Shown: positions 10,402 through 20,616, numbered from the stretch's first letter. The stretch: DNA of 64,000 nt from Pseudomonas mangrovi (GCF_003052585.1 NZ_QASN01000002.1:248001-312000); one strand, 5' to 3'. Notes: generated from the sequence alone by a model not told the origin. Translations and numbers: made by a program.

Positions 10402-13400
10402 ATGCCCAGTTCGCCCATGAACCTCGCCCAGCGACTGCTGGCGGTATTGCTGTTCATTCCGCGCCTTCTCCTGCGCCTGCTGCGCTGGTTGTTCGCGCTG
10501 CTGTTCGGACGCCTGAGCTGGAGCGCACCGGGCTGGCTGCGTGGCGTCGGCCGTCTCGGCGCCGCGTCCGGCCGCAGCCTGCGTCAGAATCCGCGACGCA
10601 GCCTCGGCGGCGGTCTGCTGCTTACGCTGCTGATCGCGCTGGGCGCCTACGCCTGGCACTGGTACGTCAACCTGCCGCAACCACATCGGGTCAGCTACAG
10701 CGTGCAGGCACCGGCACTCACCGACTACCGCCAGGAGCCGATACGCATTGCCCCGCTGGTGGTCGACTTCGACGAACCCGCCGCGCCACTCGCGGCCATC
10801 GGCAAGCCGGTCGCCGGCGAGTTGCTGCAGCTCAAACCTGCCATCGAAGGCAGCTGGCAGTGGGCCGGCGACCGCAAGCTGGTGTTCACCCCGGCGGCGG
10901 ACTGGCCGGTAGGCCAACGCTACAGCCTGCAACTGGCCAAGGACGAGCTGTTGGCGCCCGGTGTACTGCTCGACAACTACCAGACGGAGTTTTCCAGCCA
11001 GCCGTTCCGCGTCTCCCTCGGCAGCAGCACCCTGTATCAGGATCCAAGCATCGCCAGCCTGAAGAAGCTGGTGGTGACCCTCAATTTCAGCCACCCGGTC
11101 GATGAGGACAGCGTGCGCAAGCGCGTGGCGATCATCCTCGATCGCGGGCTGGCCTACCGCGACCAGGACCAGCCGAGCACGCCCGAGATCAGCTTCGACA
11201 AGCTGCGCCTGAGCGCCTACGTGCACTCCGCGCCACTGGCCACCCCGCTGGAAACCGTCGCCGTCACCCTGCAGTTGGACAAGGGTGTACGTGCCGCCGC
11301 CGGTGGTGATGCACAGGCCGAACCGCTGCAGGCCCGCGCCAGCGTTCCCGGCCGCTATCAACTGAGTTTCAGCGGCGCACGCATCCAGTTCGTCGACAAC
11401 AGCGACAGCGAGCCGGAACCGGTGATCATGTTCGACAGCTCCAGCGCCGTGGCCGACGAGGCCATCGCCGGCAAGCTGTCGGCCTGGCTGCTGCCGGAGC
11501 GCACGCCGAACGACTCCGCCTACTGGAGCCGCGAGCAGATCGACGAGGCCACCCTGGCACGCTCGGAGAAGGTTGCCCTGGAGCACGTGCCGAGCATCGA
11601 GCCGCTCAACAGCCTGCACGCCTTCAAGTTCCGCGCCCCGCCCGGACGCTATCTGTACCTGAACCTGCCGGCGCAGATCGAAGCCGTCGGCGGCTACCTG
11701 GCACGCCACCCGACCGAATCCCTGCTGCGCATGCCCGACTATCCGCGGGCCCTGCGCTTTCTCGGCGACGGATCGCTGCTCGGCGTCAACGGCGAGCGCC
11801 GGCTGGGCTTCCTGGTGCGCGGCATGAACGATGTCGAGGTGGAAGTCGCACGACTGCTGCCAAACCAGCTGCATCACCTGGTCGACCAGGCCGGCGGCAG
11901 TTTTGCCCGCCCCTATTTCAGCAACGACTACTTCGATCGCATGGTCGAACGCGAGCACCTGCCGATCAGCCTGCCGCCGGGCGACCCGGCCAAGGCGCGC
12001 TACGACCATGTCGACCTGAACCCCTACCTCTCCAACGCCGGCGGTCGCCGTGGCGTGTTCGTGGTACGCATCGCCGAGCAACGTCAAGGCAGCAATCCGG
12101 CCGACCGGCCAACCTTCGACTACTACAACCGCGACAACAGCGACCTGCGCTTCATCGTCGTCACCGACCTGGGAATCATCGCCAAGCGCTCGGCCGATGG
12201 CAGCCAGGACGTCTTCGTCCAGTCGATCGAAAGCGGCCTGCCGGTAAGCGGCGCGAAGGTCGAGATCCTCGGTCGCAACGGCCTGCCGGTGCAAAGCGGC
12301 GAAACCGATGCCGAGGGCCGCGCGCATTTCGCCGGGCTTGGCGATCTGCGCCGCGAAAAGACCCCGCTGATGGTGGTCGCGAGCCTGGGCAACGACATGT
12401 CCTTCCTGCCGCTGGGCCGCTACAGCCATCGCCTGGACCTGTCGCGCTTCGACATCGGCGGCCTGACCGACGATGCCGACGGCCAGCGTCTGCGCGCCTA
12501 CCTGTTCAGCGACCGCGGCCTCTATCGTCCCGGTGAAACCGCCCACCTGGGCATGCTGGTACGACGTGACGACTGGGCCGGCAGCCTCGCCGGCCTGCCG
12601 CTGGAACTGCAGATCTTCGACCCGCGCGGCATGCTGGTACAGCGCAAGCGCCTCGACCTGCCGGCCAGCGGCCTGCTCACCGACGACTTCACCAGCAGCG
12701 AGGTGTCACCGGCCGGCGAGTACATCGCAAGCCTGAACCTGATCGGCGAACAGCAGCGCCGCATCCCGCTCGGTGACACGCGTTTCAAGGTGCGTGACTT
12801 CGAGCCGGACCGGATGAAAGTTGCCGCCAGCCTCAGCGCCGCGCCGGTCAAGGGCTGGATCGAGCCTGACGCGGTGACGGCAAAAGTCGACGCCCAGCAC
12901 CTGTTCGGCGCGCCGGCATCCGATCGCCGGGTGGTCGCCGATCTGCGCCTGACCCCGGGCCAGGCTGCGTTCAGTGCCTGGCCGGAGTACCGCTTCCAGC
13001 TCAACAACCTGCTGGAGGAGAGCTTCGAGGAAACCATCGAAGACCTGACCACCGATGCCGACGGCCAGGCCGAAATCGACCTGCGTCTGGCGCGCTTTGC
13101 CCGCAGCACCTATCGCATCGACCTGCTGGCGCGGGTGTTCGAGGCCGAAGGCGGGCGCAACGTCGCCGCCCACAGCAGCGTGCTGGTCTCCAGCGCGCCC
13201 TGGCTGGTCGGCGTGCGTGCACGCGACTCGCTGCGCTACGTCAGCCGCGGCGCAGTGCGCGAGATCGACTGGCAGGCAATCGGAGCGGATCTTGAGCCCG
13301 TTGCAGTCGACGGTCTGCAGACCGAGCTGATCGAACATCGCTATCTCTCCGTGCTGATCAAGCAGTCCGACGGCACCTACCGCTACGAATCGCGACGCAA

Positions 13401-16215
13401 GGAGATCAGCCTCGGCAGCACGCCCCTGGCACTTGAAGCCAAGGGCCTGCGGCAGAAGCTGGAAACCGCCACCCCCGGCGAGTTCAGCCTGCGTCTGAAG
13501 ACCGCCGAGGGCGAGCTGCTCAACCAGCTCGACTACAGTGTCGCCGGCAGCGGCAACGCCTCGCGTTCGCTGGAGCGCAACGCCGAGCTGCAGCTGAAGC
13601 TGAACAAGGCCAGCTACGCGCCCGGCGAGGAGATCGAGCTGAGCCTGCGCGCGCCCTACACCGGCGCCGGGCTGATCACCATCGAGCGCGAGAAGATCTA
13701 CGCCCAGCACTGGTTCAAGGCCGACAACAGCAGCAGCGTGCAACGCATCCGCCTGCCCGAGGGTATCGAAGGCAACGCCTACGTCAGCGTGCAGTTCGTC
13801 CGCGACCCCGGCTCGCCGGAGGTCTACATGAGCCCGCTGTCCTACGCCGTGGCGCCCTTCGCCATCGATCTGGACGCACGCCGCCAGCCGCTGGCGATCA
13901 GCGCCTCCGAGCAGCTCGAACCCGGCCAGACCTTCCAGATCAGCCTGACTGCCGAACGCCCCGGCCAGGCCCTGGTGTATGCGGTCGACGCCGGCATCCT
14001 GCAGGTGGCGCGCTACCGCACGCCCGACCCGCTGGGGCACTTCTTCCAGAAGCGCGCGCTGCAGGTGCAGACCAGCCAGATCCTCGACCTGATCCTGCCC
14101 GAGTTCCGCCTGCTGCTGGCCCAGGCCGCCGCCGGCGGTGACGGCGAAGGCGCGCTGGCCGCGCACCTCAACCCGTTCAAGCGCAAGCGCCAGGCGCCGG
14201 TAGCCTGGTGGAGCGGACTGATCGACCTGCCAGCCGGCGAAACGACACTGGAATACCAGGTGCCGGAGAGCTTCAACGGCCGTCTGCGCTGGTTCGTGGT
14301 GTCGATCGACGACAGCCGGGTCGGCGTCCACGAAGGCGCCGCAGAGGTCCGCGGGCCGCTGGTGATCAGCCCCAACGTGCCGGCGATGGTCGCACCGGGC
14401 GATGAGTTCCTGGTCACCGCCGGGGTCTTCAGCAACCTGGGCGAAGCCGCCGAGGTGAAGGTCAGCCTGGAAACCGACCAGGGCCTGCAGCTGCTGGGCG
14501 AGACACAGACGCTGAGCATCGCGCCACGCCGCGAAGCGGTGGCGCGCTTCCGCCTCAAGGCACTGGAGCAGCTGGGATCGAGCGATCTGCGGGTGATCGC
14601 CGAGCTGCCCGATGGCAAGCGCATCGGCATCGGCGAGAGCATCTCGGTGCGGCCGGCGGTGGAGCATCGCGTGCAGCTGAGCCTGGGCCGACTGAGCTCT
14701 GATCGCCTGGAGCTGCCGCCGACCCGCGAGCTGTTCCCGCAACTGCGCAAGGTCGAGCTCGGCCTGGGCGCCTCGCCGCTGGTGTGGAGCCAGGGCCTGT
14801 CCGACTACCTGGCCGACTACAGCTACAGCTGCACCGAGCAGATGCTTTCCAAGGCGATGCCGACGCTGATCTGGAGCACCCCGGCGCTGGGCCTTGCGCC
14901 CGACGCACGGAGCAGTTTCGATGATGCTCTGCGGATGCTGCGCCAGCGCCAGAACCAGAGCGGCGGCTTTGGCCTGTGGGCCGCCAGCCCCGAGGCGGAC
15001 GCCTTTGCCAGCAGCTATGCCAGCGACTTCCTGATCGAGGCCCGCGAGCGCGGCTACGCCGTGCCGGATGACCTGCTCAACAGTGCCAACGGCTACCTTT
15101 CGCGCATCGCCGAAGGGCCAAGCCAGGGCATGGCCGAGCTGCGCCTGCGGGCCTACGCCAGCTACCTGCTGACGCGCCAGGGGGTGGTCACCAGCGGCGC
15201 CCTGGCGGACATCCACGAGCGCTACCAGACCTACTTCAAGGACCGCTGGGAGCAGGACATCGGCGCCGCCTACCTGGCCGCCAGCTATCGCCTGCTCAAG
15301 CAGGACAAGCAGGCCCGGGCAATCTTCGCCAAGGTGCCATGGCGCACCCTGGGCAAGACCATGGAGCGCGACAGCCCCTACTACGACGAGCTGGTCCACG
15401 ATGCCGAGCGCCTCGCGCTGCTGAGCCGGCACTTCCCGGAACAGCTCGACGAGCTGCCCGACGCACTGCTCGATGGCCTGGCCAGGCAGTTGGCGCGCAA
15501 CCAGTACAACTCGCTTTCCGCCGCCCTGCTGATCCGTGGCCTGGACAGTTACGGCCGGGTCGGCGAACAGCGCGTCGAGGTGGCTGCCGCTGCGCGTCTG
15601 GGCGAGCAGCTGCAGCAGCTGACACTGGCCGGCAAACCGCCGCGCGCTGCCGTGCCGCTGGGCACCCGCATGCTCGAACTGACCCACGAGGGTGACCTGC
15701 CGGCGTTCTACCTGCTCAGCGAGGCCGGCTACGACAAGGGCGTGCTGAACGATGAGCTGCGTGAGGGCCTGGAGATCAGCCGCGACTACCTTGGCCTGGA
15801 TGGCACGCCGCTGCAGTCGCTCAAGGTCGGCGACGAGTTCCTGGTGCGCCTGCGTCTGCGCGCGGTGGAGCGCGAGCGGGTCGAGCAACTGGCAGTGGTC
15901 GACCTGCTGCCGGGTGGCATCGAGCCGGTCTACAACAATCCGCTGCCGGACGAGAACGGTGAGCTGCCGGAAGGCCGTCACTCGCCGCTGGGCAACCAGC
16001 CGGGCAGTGACTGGCAGCCGCACGCGGTGGATGTACGCGAGGACCGGGTCGTGCTCTACGGCAGCGTCTCGCGCAGCGCGGCGACCTTCGTCTACCGCGC
16101 CCGCGCGACCAACGCCGGCCGCTTCGGCACACCGCCGCCCTACGCCGAGGGCATGTACGAGCGCAGCCTGCAGGCGCGTGGCGCCAGCGGCCAGCTGGAG
16201 ATTCTCGAACCCTGA
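10402..16215 (+). CDS. Bacterial alpha-2-macroglobulin, thioester type (YfhM-like)
   Basis: This 1,937-residue periplasmic protein belongs to the bacterial alpha-2-macroglobulins, which trap proteases and are thought to protect a breached envelope. The thioester motif CTEQ is intact at Cys1477-Gln1480 (14830-14841), within a TED-type helical domain; upstream are MG-like beta domains. A strong hydrophobic segment lies near the N-terminus (about 5-40), with another near 75-90; I see no lipobox, unlike E. coli YfhM, so anchoring is probably by membrane helices. The start at 10402 is chosen over a GTG at 10372 because AAGGA precedes it. The stop overlaps pbpC by one base, the usual A2M-PBP1C partnership. 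Confidence 0.93.
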   Translation: MPSSPMNLAQRLLAVLLFIPRLLLRLLRWLFALLFGRLSWSAPGWLRGVGRLGAASGRSLRQNPRRSLGGGLLLTLLIALGAYAWHWYVNLPQPHRVSYSVQAPALTDYRQEPIRIAPLVVDFDEPAAPLAAIGKPVAGELLQLKPAIEGSWQWAGDRKLVFTPAADWPVGQRYSLQLAKDELLAPGVLLDNYQTEFSSQPFRVSLGSSTLYQDPSIASLKKLVVTLNFSHPVDEDSVRKRVAIILDRGLAYRDQDQPSTPEISFDKLRLSAYVHSAPLATPLETVAVTLQLDKGVRAAAGGDAQAEPLQARASVPGRYQLSFSGARIQFVDNSDSEPEPVIMFDSSSAVADEAIAGKLSAWLLPERTPNDSAYWSREQIDEATLARSEKVALEHVPSIEPLNSLHAFKFRAPPGRYLYLNLPAQIEAVGGYLARHPTESLLRMPDYPRALRFLGDGSLLGVNGERRLGFLVRGMNDVEVEVARLLPNQLHHLVDQAGGSFARPYFSNDYFDRMVEREHLPISLPPGDPAKARYDHVDLNPYLSNAGGRRGVFVVRIAEQRQGSNPADRPTFDYYNRDNSDLRFIVVTDLGIIAKRSADGSQDVFVQSIESGLPVSGAKVEILGRNGLPVQSGETDAEGRAHFAGLGDLRREKTPLMVVASLGNDMSFLPLGRYSHRLDLSRFDIGGLTDDADGQRLRAYLFSDRGLYRPGETAHLGMLVRRDDWAGSLAGLPLELQIFDPRGMLVQRKRLDLPASGLLTDDFTSSEVSPAGEYIASLNLIGEQQRRIPLGDTRFKVRDFEPDRMKVAASLSAAPVKGWIEPDAVTAKVDAQHLFGAPASDRRVVADLRLTPGQAAFSAWPEYRFQLNNLLEESFEETIEDLTTDADGQAEIDLRLARFARSTYRIDLLARVFEAEGGRNVAAHSSVLVSSAPWLVGVRARDSLRYVSRGAVREIDWQAIGADLEPVAVDGLQTELIEHRYLSVLIKQSDGTYRYESRRKEISLGSTPLALEAKGLRQKLETATPGEFSLRLKTAEGELLNQLDYSVAGSGNASRSLERNAELQLKLNKASYAPGEEIELSLRAPYTGAGLITIEREKIYAQHWFKADNSSSVQRIRLPEGIEGNAYVSVQFVRDPGSPEVYMSPLSYAVAPFAIDLDARRQPLAISASEQLEPGQTFQISLTAERPGQALVYAVDAGILQVARYRTPDPLGHFFQKRALQVQTSQILDLILPEFRLLLAQAAAGGDGEGALAAHLNPFKRKRQAPVAWWSGLIDLPAGETTLEYQVPESFNGRLRWFVVSIDDSRVGVHEGAAEVRGPLVISPNVPAMVAPGDEFLVTAGVFSNLGEAAEVKVSLETDQGLQLLGETQTLSIAPRREAVARFRLKALEQLGSSDLRVIAELPDGKRIGIGESISVRPAVEHRVQLSLGRLSSDRLELPPTRELFPQLRKVELGLGASPLVWSQGLSDYLADYSYSCTEQMLSKAMPTLIWSTPALGLAPDARSSFDDALRMLRQRQNQSGGFGLWAASPEADAFASSYASDFLIEARERGYAVPDDLLNSANGYLSRIAEGPSQGMAELRLRAYASYLLTRQGVVTSGALADIHERYQTYFKDRWEQDIGAAYLAASYRLLKQDKQARAIFAKVPWRTLGKTMERDSPYYDELVHDAERLALLSRHFPEQLDELPDALLDGLARQLARNQYNSLSAALLIRGLDSYGRVGEQRVEVAAAARLGEQLQQLTLAGKPPRAAVPLGTRMLELTHEGDLPAFYLLSEAGYDKGVLNDELREGLEISRDYLGLDGTPLQSLKVGDEFLVRLRLRAVERERVEQLAVVDLLPGGIEPVYNNPLPDENGELPEGRHSPLGNQPGSDWQPHAVDVREDRVVLYGSVSRSAATFVYRARATNAGRFGTPPPYAEGMYERSLQARGASGQLEILEP

Positions 16216-18542
16216 TGGCGGCGCCCGTCGTCACCCGCCCCTGGCGTCGCCGCCTGCGCCGCCTGGGCTGGAGCTGCCTGCTGCTCGCGCTGCTGTTACT
16301 GGCCCTGCGGCTGTGGCCGCAACCGCCGCTGCGCGAGGCGGCGCCGCTGTCCCGGGTGGTGCTGGCCGAAGACGGTGCGCTGCTGCGCCTGACGCTGGCC
16401 AGCGATGGCCAGTACCGTCTCTGGGTACCACTTGAGCGCTTCGCGCCGAGCCTGATCGAGGCCATGCTGCTCAAGGAAGACCGCCACTTCTTCCGCCACC
16501 CCGGCGTCAACCCGGCGGCGCTGCTGCGTGCCGCGCGCGAGACCTGGGGCGGCGGCATGCGCCAGGGCGGCTCGACGCTGAGCATGCAGCTGGCGCGCAG
16601 GCTCTACGGCCTGGACTCGCGCAATGTCCCCGGCAAGCTGCAGCAGATCGGCCTGGCGCTCTGGCTGGAGGCGCGCTACAGCAAGCGCGACATCCTCGAG
16701 GCCTACCTCAACCTGGCGCCCATGGGTGGCAATATCGAGGGCATGGAGTCCGCCAGCCGCATCTACTTCAACAAGCCGGCCGCCGAGCTGTCGCTGGCCG
16801 AATCCCTGGCACTGGCGGTGATCCCGCAGCAGCCGGGCCGACGCGGCCACTTCGGCCCGAGCCTGGATCGCGCGCGCCTGGCCCTGCTGGCCGAGTGGCG
16901 CAGGGTTTACCCGCACGATGCGCGCAACAGCGCACCACTGGAGCTGCCGGTCAGCGCCCGCAGCCGCGCCCAGTTGCCGTTCCGCGCGCCGCACTTCGCC
17001 GAGCTGTTGCTCGCCCGCCATTCCGGCGCGGAACTGCACAGCACCCTGTCGGCGCCACTGCAGCAGCAGCTGGAGCGACAGATCGCGCAATTCGTCGCGC
17101 AGAACCGCGCGCGCGGCATCGAGAACGCCAGCGCGCTGCTGATCGACAGCCGCGACCAGTCGGTGAAGGCGCTGGTCGGCTCGGCGGACTATTTCTCGAC
17201 GGCGATCCACGGCCAGGTCAACGGCGTGACCGCGCGCCGCTCGCCAGGCTCGACGCTCAAGCCGTTCCTCTACGGCCTGGCCATCGACCAGGGCCTGATC
17301 CATCCGCAGAGCATCCTCAAGGACACCCCGAGCGCCTTCGGCCCCTACCAGCCGGAAAACTTCGACGGCAGCTTCGTCGGTCCACTGAGCGCGCGCGATG
17401 CGCTGATCCGCAGCCGCAACGTGCCGGCGGTATGGCTGGCCAGCCAGCTGCGCACGCCGAACCTCTACGCCCTGCTGCAACGCAGCGGCGTACGCGGCCT
17501 GCGTGGCGAGGAGTTCTACGGCCTGGGCCTGGCGCTGGGCGCCGCCGAAGTCAGCAGCGAGGAGCTCGGCCGGCTGTACCTGATGCTCGCCGGTGACGGC
17601 CGCCTGCGCCCGCTGCGCTACCTGCAGGAGCAGCAGTCGGCGCCGGGCGAGGCGCTGCTGTCGGCCGAAGCGACCTTCATGCTGCGCGACATGCTCGCCG
17701 CCACCCCGCGCCCGGACGGCCTGCCCGCCGACCCGCGCAACGCACCCTGGCCGGTGGCCTGGAAGACCGGCACCTCCTGGGGCTTCCACGACGCCTGGAG
17801 CGCCGGCGTGGTCGGCCCTTACGTACTGGTAGTCTGGGTCGGCAACTTCGACGCGCGGCCGAACCCCGCCTTCGTCGGCATCCGCAGCGCCGCGCCGCTG
17901 TTCTTCCGCATCGCCGACGGCCTGCCCCTGCTCGACCGCCGCAGCTGGCAGCCACCCGTGCCACCGCCAGGGCTGAGCCGCGTCGATATCTGCAGCGCCT
18001 CGGGTGACCTGCCCAATCGCTGGTGCCCGCGTATCACGTCGAGCTGGTTCATCCCCGGTGTTTCGCCGATCCGCGTCTCGACCCTGCACCGCCCCGTACC
18101 CATCGACATCCAGACCGGCCAGCGCGCCTGTCCGCCATTCGATGCAACCAAGGTGCGCGAGGAGGTCTTCGAGTTCTGGCCGTCCGACCTGCAGGCGCTG
18201 TTCAACGCGGCCGGCCTGCCGCGTCGCAGCCCGCCCGCCGACCACTGCGAGCAGAGCGCCAGCCCGGCAGCGGACGCCGCACCGCGCATCCGCTCGCCGC
18301 TGAGCCGGGTGACCTACAGCCTGCGCCTGTCGCAACCCGACGAGACCATCGCCCTGAACGCCAGCGCCGGCGGCGATGCCCGCCGCCTGTACTGGTTCGC
18401 CGACCAGCGCCTGCTCGGCGAAGTGCCGGCCGGCCGGGTCCTCGACTGGCGCCCCGAGCGCGCCGGCCGTTATCAATTGAGCGTCAGCGATGACCTCGGT
18501 CGCAGCGCACAACGCATCCTCGACGTGGAGATACTGCCGTGA
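16215..18542 (+). CDS. pbpC: Penicillin-binding protein 1C
   Basis: PBP1C is a class A penicillin-binding protein, a bifunctional peptidoglycan glycosyltransferase/transpeptidase. The 775-residue protein has an N-terminal membrane helix (about 20-33), a GT51 domain with catalytic Glu88 in KEDRHFFRHPG and the GGSTLSMQLAR motif, and a transpeptidase domain with SPGSTLK (nucleophile Ser346), SRN and KTGTSWG. A C-terminal BiPBP_C-type beta domain (about 690-775) completes it. It overlaps the alpha-2-macroglobulin stop by one base, so the two are translationally coupled; the known model is that A2M guards the wall while PBP1C repairs it. Confidence 0.96.
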   Translation: MAAPVVTRPWRRRLRRLGWSCLLLALLLLALRLWPQPPLREAAPLSRVVLAEDGALLRLTLASDGQYRLWVPLERFAPSLIEAMLLKEDRHFFRHPGVNPAALLRAARETWGGGMRQGGSTLSMQLARRLYGLDSRNVPGKLQQIGLALWLEARYSKRDILEAYLNLAPMGGNIEGMESASRIYFNKPAAELSLAESLALAVIPQQPGRRGHFGPSLDRARLALLAEWRRVYPHDARNSAPLELPVSARSRAQLPFRAPHFAELLLARHSGAELHSTLSAPLQQQLERQIAQFVAQNRARGIENASALLIDSRDQSVKALVGSADYFSTAIHGQVNGVTARRSPGSTLKPFLYGLAIDQGLIHPQSILKDTPSAFGPYQPENFDGSFVGPLSARDALIRSRNVPAVWLASQLRTPNLYALLQRSGVRGLRGEEFYGLGLALGAAEVSSEELGRLYLMLAGDGRLRPLRYLQEQQSAPGEALLSAEATFMLRDMLAATPRPDGLPADPRNAPWPVAWKTGTSWGFHDAWSAGVVGPYVLVVWVGNFDARPNPAFVGIRSAAPLFFRIADGLPLLDRRSWQPPVPPPGLSRVDICSASGDLPNRWCPRITSSWFIPGVSPIRVSTLHRPVPIDIQTGQRACPPFDATKVREEVFEFWPSDLQALFNAAGLPRRSPPADHCEQSASPAADAAPRIRSPLSRVTYSLRLSQPDETIALNASAGGDARRLYWFADQRLLGEVPAGRVLDWRPERAGRYQLSVSDDLGRSAQRILDVEILP

Positions 18543-19153
18543 TTCGCCGCCTGGCCCTGCTCCTCTGCCTGGCCCTGAGCCAACCGCTGGCCGCCTCCGA
18601 ACCCAGCGGGGTGTACATGCAGGTGCCACTGAGCAGTGCCGAGCTCGACGCCTGGCTCGCCTCGCCGCTGCCGCAGGCGGCGGATTTCCACGACTGGGCG
18701 CGGATGAACCCGCAATGGCAGGCAGACTGGCGGCGCTACTTCACCACCCTGCCCGCCGCCACCGTCGGCGAGTTTCTCCGCGGCTGGGAAGCACCGCCGC
18801 AGGACAGCGCCGGCATGGCCTGGTGTCACGATCCGGAAAACGCCGAGCTGCGCCTGGGCGCGGTGTTCTACGACGAGAACTTCATCAGCTTCGCCACCCT
18901 GCTCGCCGCCCTGCGCAACGTGGCCCAGCACCAGAGCCAGACCGAAGCGGGCTACGTCTACATCTATTCCTTCCTCTGGGGTGACGGCCCGGACGCCCTG
19001 CTGCGCACGCTTCCCGGCAACTCCGAACTGCTTGCCCCGGATAGCGCACCCGGGCCGCTCAGGGACGCCGCCGACGCCTTCCTCGATGCTCGGATGAGCG
19101 GCTGGCAGCCGGCTGACGAACTGCAGCGCTGTCGGCCGCTGCCCGGGCCATGA
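18539..19153 (+). CDS. Exported protein of unknown function, coupled to pbpC
   Basis: A 204-residue product starting at a GTG that overlaps the pbpC stop by four bases (GTGA), so it belongs to the A2M-pbpC operon. The first 19 residues are a clear signal peptide ending at LAA-S. The mature part is rich in Trp and acidic residues (DFHDWARMNPQWQADWRRYF) and has two Cys. I recognise no family. Translational coupling suggests a periplasmic role with the A2M/PBP1C pair; that is inference only. Confidence 0.75.
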   Translation: MIRRLALLLCLALSQPLAASEPSGVYMQVPLSSAELDAWLASPLPQAADFHDWARMNPQWQADWRRYFTTLPAATVGEFLRGWEAPPQDSAGMAWCHDPENAELRLGAVFYDENFISFATLLAALRNVAQHQSQTEAGYVYIYSFLWGDGPDALLRTLPGNSELLAPDSAPGPLRDAADAFLDARMSGWQPADELQRCRPLPGP

Positions 19154-19233
19154 CACCCTCCCGGACACGCTCACACCCGCAGCCGCCGCATGGCGGCTAC
19201 GCTATTTCTCCCCCTGCCAGCAGAAGGCCATTC

Positions 19234-20100
19234 ATGCACCGGACCATCCGCGTCATTTTCTCCGCACTGCTGGGCAGCGTGCTGCTGAGCCCGCTGCCCA
19301 GCAGCGCCGCGCCACTGAGCTGTACGTTGACACTGGATCAGGCTGACGCCGGCCAGCGGCGAGACCTCCAGCAACAGGCGGAAGCGGGCGACGCCTGCGC
19401 CCAGTTCAACCTGGGCTATCTCTCGTACACCCAACAGGACTACGCGCGCAGCGCACGCTGGTACACCGAGGCGGCCGAACAAGGCGTGGCCCGGGCGGCA
19501 TTCGAGATTGCCATCCTCTATCGCGATCAGCTGCTACCGGACCCCGATGGCAAGGAGGAGCGCTGGCTGACCCGCGCCGCAACGCAAGGGCTAGCACTGG
19601 CCCAGGCCGAGCTGGGCATCGTCTACCTGAGCCGCTCCGATGATCCGGACGCTCGAATCAAGGCGATGCAGTGGTTCGAACGGGCCGCGCTGCAGGGCGA
19701 CGTACAGAGCATGTATCTGTTGGGCGAGCTGTACTGGAGCGACGACGCCGGCGTGCAGTTTCAGGCAGAAGGGGACGAACTCGCGGCTCACTTCGCCAGC
19801 GACGACAGCAAGGCGCTGCACTGGATCTGCCAGGCAGCAAGCAGCAACCATGCGCCCGCGCAGCTGAGCATGAGCGACGCCTACGGCAACGGACGAGGCA
19901 CCCAGAGCGATCAGCTCCAGCGCCAGCTCTGGCTGGAACTGGCCGCCGCCAGCGGCAGTGAAGAGGCCAAGGAGCGCTTGAGCCAGGACGACAGTGCCTG
20001 GTACACCCAACTGGAGAAATGGACACAACAACAATTGTCAGACGACAGCGCGCGCTGCCCGCCAAGCAGCACGCAGACGAACGAGGAACTCACGCCATGA
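19234..20100 (+). CDS. Exported Sel1-repeat protein
   Basis: The 288-residue protein has a signal peptide (about 1-25, ending SSAA) and a series of Sel1-like/TPR helical repeats. Recognisable units are AEAGDACAQFNLGYLSY, AAEQGVARAAFEIAILYRD and AALQGDVQSMYLLGELYW. Sel1 repeats are protein-interaction scaffolds. I chose the ATG at 19234 because AGAAGG precedes it and it gives a proper signal peptide. A start at 19150, which overlaps the previous stop as ATGA, would place 28 non-signal residues in front. The stop overlaps the DUF2314 gene by four bases. Confidence 0.82.
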   Translation: MHRTIRVIFSALLGSVLLSPLPSSAAPLSCTLTLDQADAGQRRDLQQQAEAGDACAQFNLGYLSYTQQDYARSARWYTEAAEQGVARAAFEIAILYRDQLLPDPDGKEERWLTRAATQGLALAQAELGIVYLSRSDDPDARIKAMQWFERAALQGDVQSMYLLGELYWSDDAGVQFQAEGDELAAHFASDDSKALHWICQAASSNHAPAQLSMSDAYGNGRGTQSDQLQRQLWLELAAASGSEEAKERLSQDDSAWYTQLEKWTQQQLSDDSARCPPSSTQTNEELTP

Positions 20101-20585
20101 AAGGGCTCACCATGCGCCACGCCACTTGCCTCCTAACCCTGTGTCTCACACCCTTTCTCGCCAGCGCGCGCGACACCAACGAAGTGGTCACTGCCGATCG
20201 CCAGAGCCCGGCCATCGCTGCGGCAGTGCGTCAGGCGCAGGAAGGCCTGGACGATTTCCTCAAACTGGCAGCCGCACCAGCCGAAGGTACTCGCGAGTTC
20301 AAGGTGCAGGTCATGGTCGAAGACCCGCACGGCATCGAAACCTTCTGGATCACGAACTTCCGACCGCTTGCCCATGGTTTTGTCGGCGAAGTGGCCAACG
20401 AGCCTCGCGTCGTCAGAAGCGTGACCTGGGGCCAGCAACTGCGCTTCACCAAGGAACAGATCACCGATTGGGGCTACCTGAAGAACGACCGCCAGGTAGG
20501 CAGCTTCACCATCTGCGCACTGTTCAAGGACATGCCGGTCGAACAGGCGGACTACTACCGCACGCATCATGGATTCGATTGCTGA
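20097..20585 (+). CDS. Exported DUF2314 (YegJ-like) protein
   Basis: A 162-residue protein with an N-terminal signal peptide (MRHATCLLTLCLTPFLASA) and a DUF2314 domain, recognised by FKVQVMVEDPHGIETFWITN, WGQQLRFTKEQITDWGY and a terminal GFDC. The start at 20097 overlaps the Sel1 gene stop (ATGA) and follows GAGGAA. Function is unknown. Coupling with a Sel1-repeat protein suggests that the two act together in the periplasm. Confidence 0.82.
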   Translation: MKGLTMRHATCLLTLCLTPFLASARDTNEVVTADRQSPAIAAAVRQAQEGLDDFLKLAAAPAEGTREFKVQVMVEDPHGIETFWITNFRPLAHGFVGEVANEPRVVRSVTWGQQLRFTKEQITDWGYLKNDRQVGSFTICALFKDMPVEQADYYRTHHGFDC

Positions 20586-20601
20586 CCACGGCAGGAAGAA
20601 G

Positions 20602-20616
20602 ATCGTGGTCTGTCCC
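20602..20616 (+). repeat. Left arm of a 15-bp inverted repeat framing an accessory segment
   Basis: atcgtggtctgtccc lies 16 bases past the DUF2314 stop and matches, as a perfect inverted repeat, the sequence at 22275-22289. The word 'tgtccctg' repeats locally just downstream (to about 20640). The motif resembles ends of dispersed REP-type elements. No transposase is present between the arms. Confidence 0.65.

Noticed and set aside
12706..16023. A very long open frame of about 1,100 codons on the strand opposite the alpha-2-macroglobulin
   Set aside because: In GC-rich DNA, frames antisense to real genes stay open by codon bias. The translation is low-complexity (rich in Ala, Gln, Val, Gly) with no domain, and the plus-strand gene is clearly real.
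16296..18629. A 777-codon open frame opposite pbpC
   Set aside because: Antisense shadow of pbpC, with compositional bias and no recognisable motif or ribosome site.
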